Assembly (NCBI GenBank): GCA_934871445.1
Contig: CAKXBD010000131.1
Coordinates: 1 to 5,799 of the forward strand
Origin: an uncultured bacterium
GTDB lineage: Bacteria; Bacillota; Clostridia; Christensenellales; Borkfalkiaceae
Length of the DNA: 5,799 nt
Direction of reading: 5' to 3'
A program made the translations under genes and the position numbers. This document shows positions 5,762-5,799 of this stretch, piece by piece (the first letter of the stretch is position 1; each line of letters starts with the position of its first letter). The notes beneath the pieces are model-generated. The model had not been told where the DNA came from. It saw only the letters and a program-made list of their open reading frames with translations, and ran no database searches.

Positions 5762-5799
5762 ATGCAGACAATTAAATACACATTTGCAGACGGCAGAAC
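5762..5799 (+). CDS. 5' end of a plus-strand gene, possibly a mobile-element sigma-factor-like protein
   Basis: Only 12 complete codons are inside the window, giving MQTIKYTFADGR. The start is well supported by GGAGGG 6 nt upstream. From memory, an N-terminus of the form M-x-TIKYTFADG is typical of small sigma-70-like proteins encoded on integrative and conjugative elements of Clostridia, usually near recombinase genes. That is recall of a family pattern, not something twelve residues can prove. Its translation is probably controlled by the hairpin and leader ORF just upstream. It is divergent from the two-component operon and sits beyond a strong terminator, so it belongs to a separate unit, perhaps a mobile element running off the right edge. 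Confidence 0.6.
   Translation, partial: MQTIKYTFADGR

Overview
The window looks like DNA from a low-to-mid-GC Firmicute of the class Clostridia, probably from the gut or rumen. Three things suggest this: a domain-permuted family 3 glycoside hydrolase of the kind seen in Clostridia, an AgrC/AgrA-type two-component pair, and GGAGG-type ribosome binding sites with a consensus sigma-A promoter. The assignment rests on gene types and is not a species call.

Layout. Positions 1-2765 (minus strand) hold the first 921 codons of a secreted glycoside hydrolase whose 3' end lies beyond the left edge. Because no stop codon is inside the window, this gene is easily missed, and a long antisense frame on the plus strand can be mistaken for it. 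Positions 2899-4927 (minus strand) hold an operon: a LytTR-family response regulator, then 4 nt later a membrane-bound GHKL histidine kinase. An intrinsic terminator at 2823-2868 separates this operon from the hydrolase, which has a good ribosome binding site and a possible extended -10 promoter of its own. All three genes point the same way, so regulation of the hydrolase by the kinase/regulator pair is plausible but unproven.

Upstream of the regulator is a perfect-consensus promoter (TTGACA, 17 nt, TATAAT; 5205-5177, minus strand). It predicts a 5' leader of about 240 nt containing two abutting palindromes. No agrB or agrD gene is visible, so the signal for this kinase is unknown.

Positions 5320-5799 have a different character: dense secondary structure and little or no conventional coding. 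They hold a possible structured RNA or conserved element ending in a strong plus-strand terminator (5500-5557), a second long GC-rich hairpin (5569-5610), a 22-codon leader ORF whose stop abuts a hairpin covering the next ribosome binding site, and the first 12 codons of a plus-strand gene. That N-terminus resembles small sigma-factor-like proteins found on integrative elements of Clostridia. The right end may therefore be the margin of a mobile element, with its first gene controlled by translation of the leader peptide. No tRNA, rRNA, CRISPR array or insertion sequence was seen.
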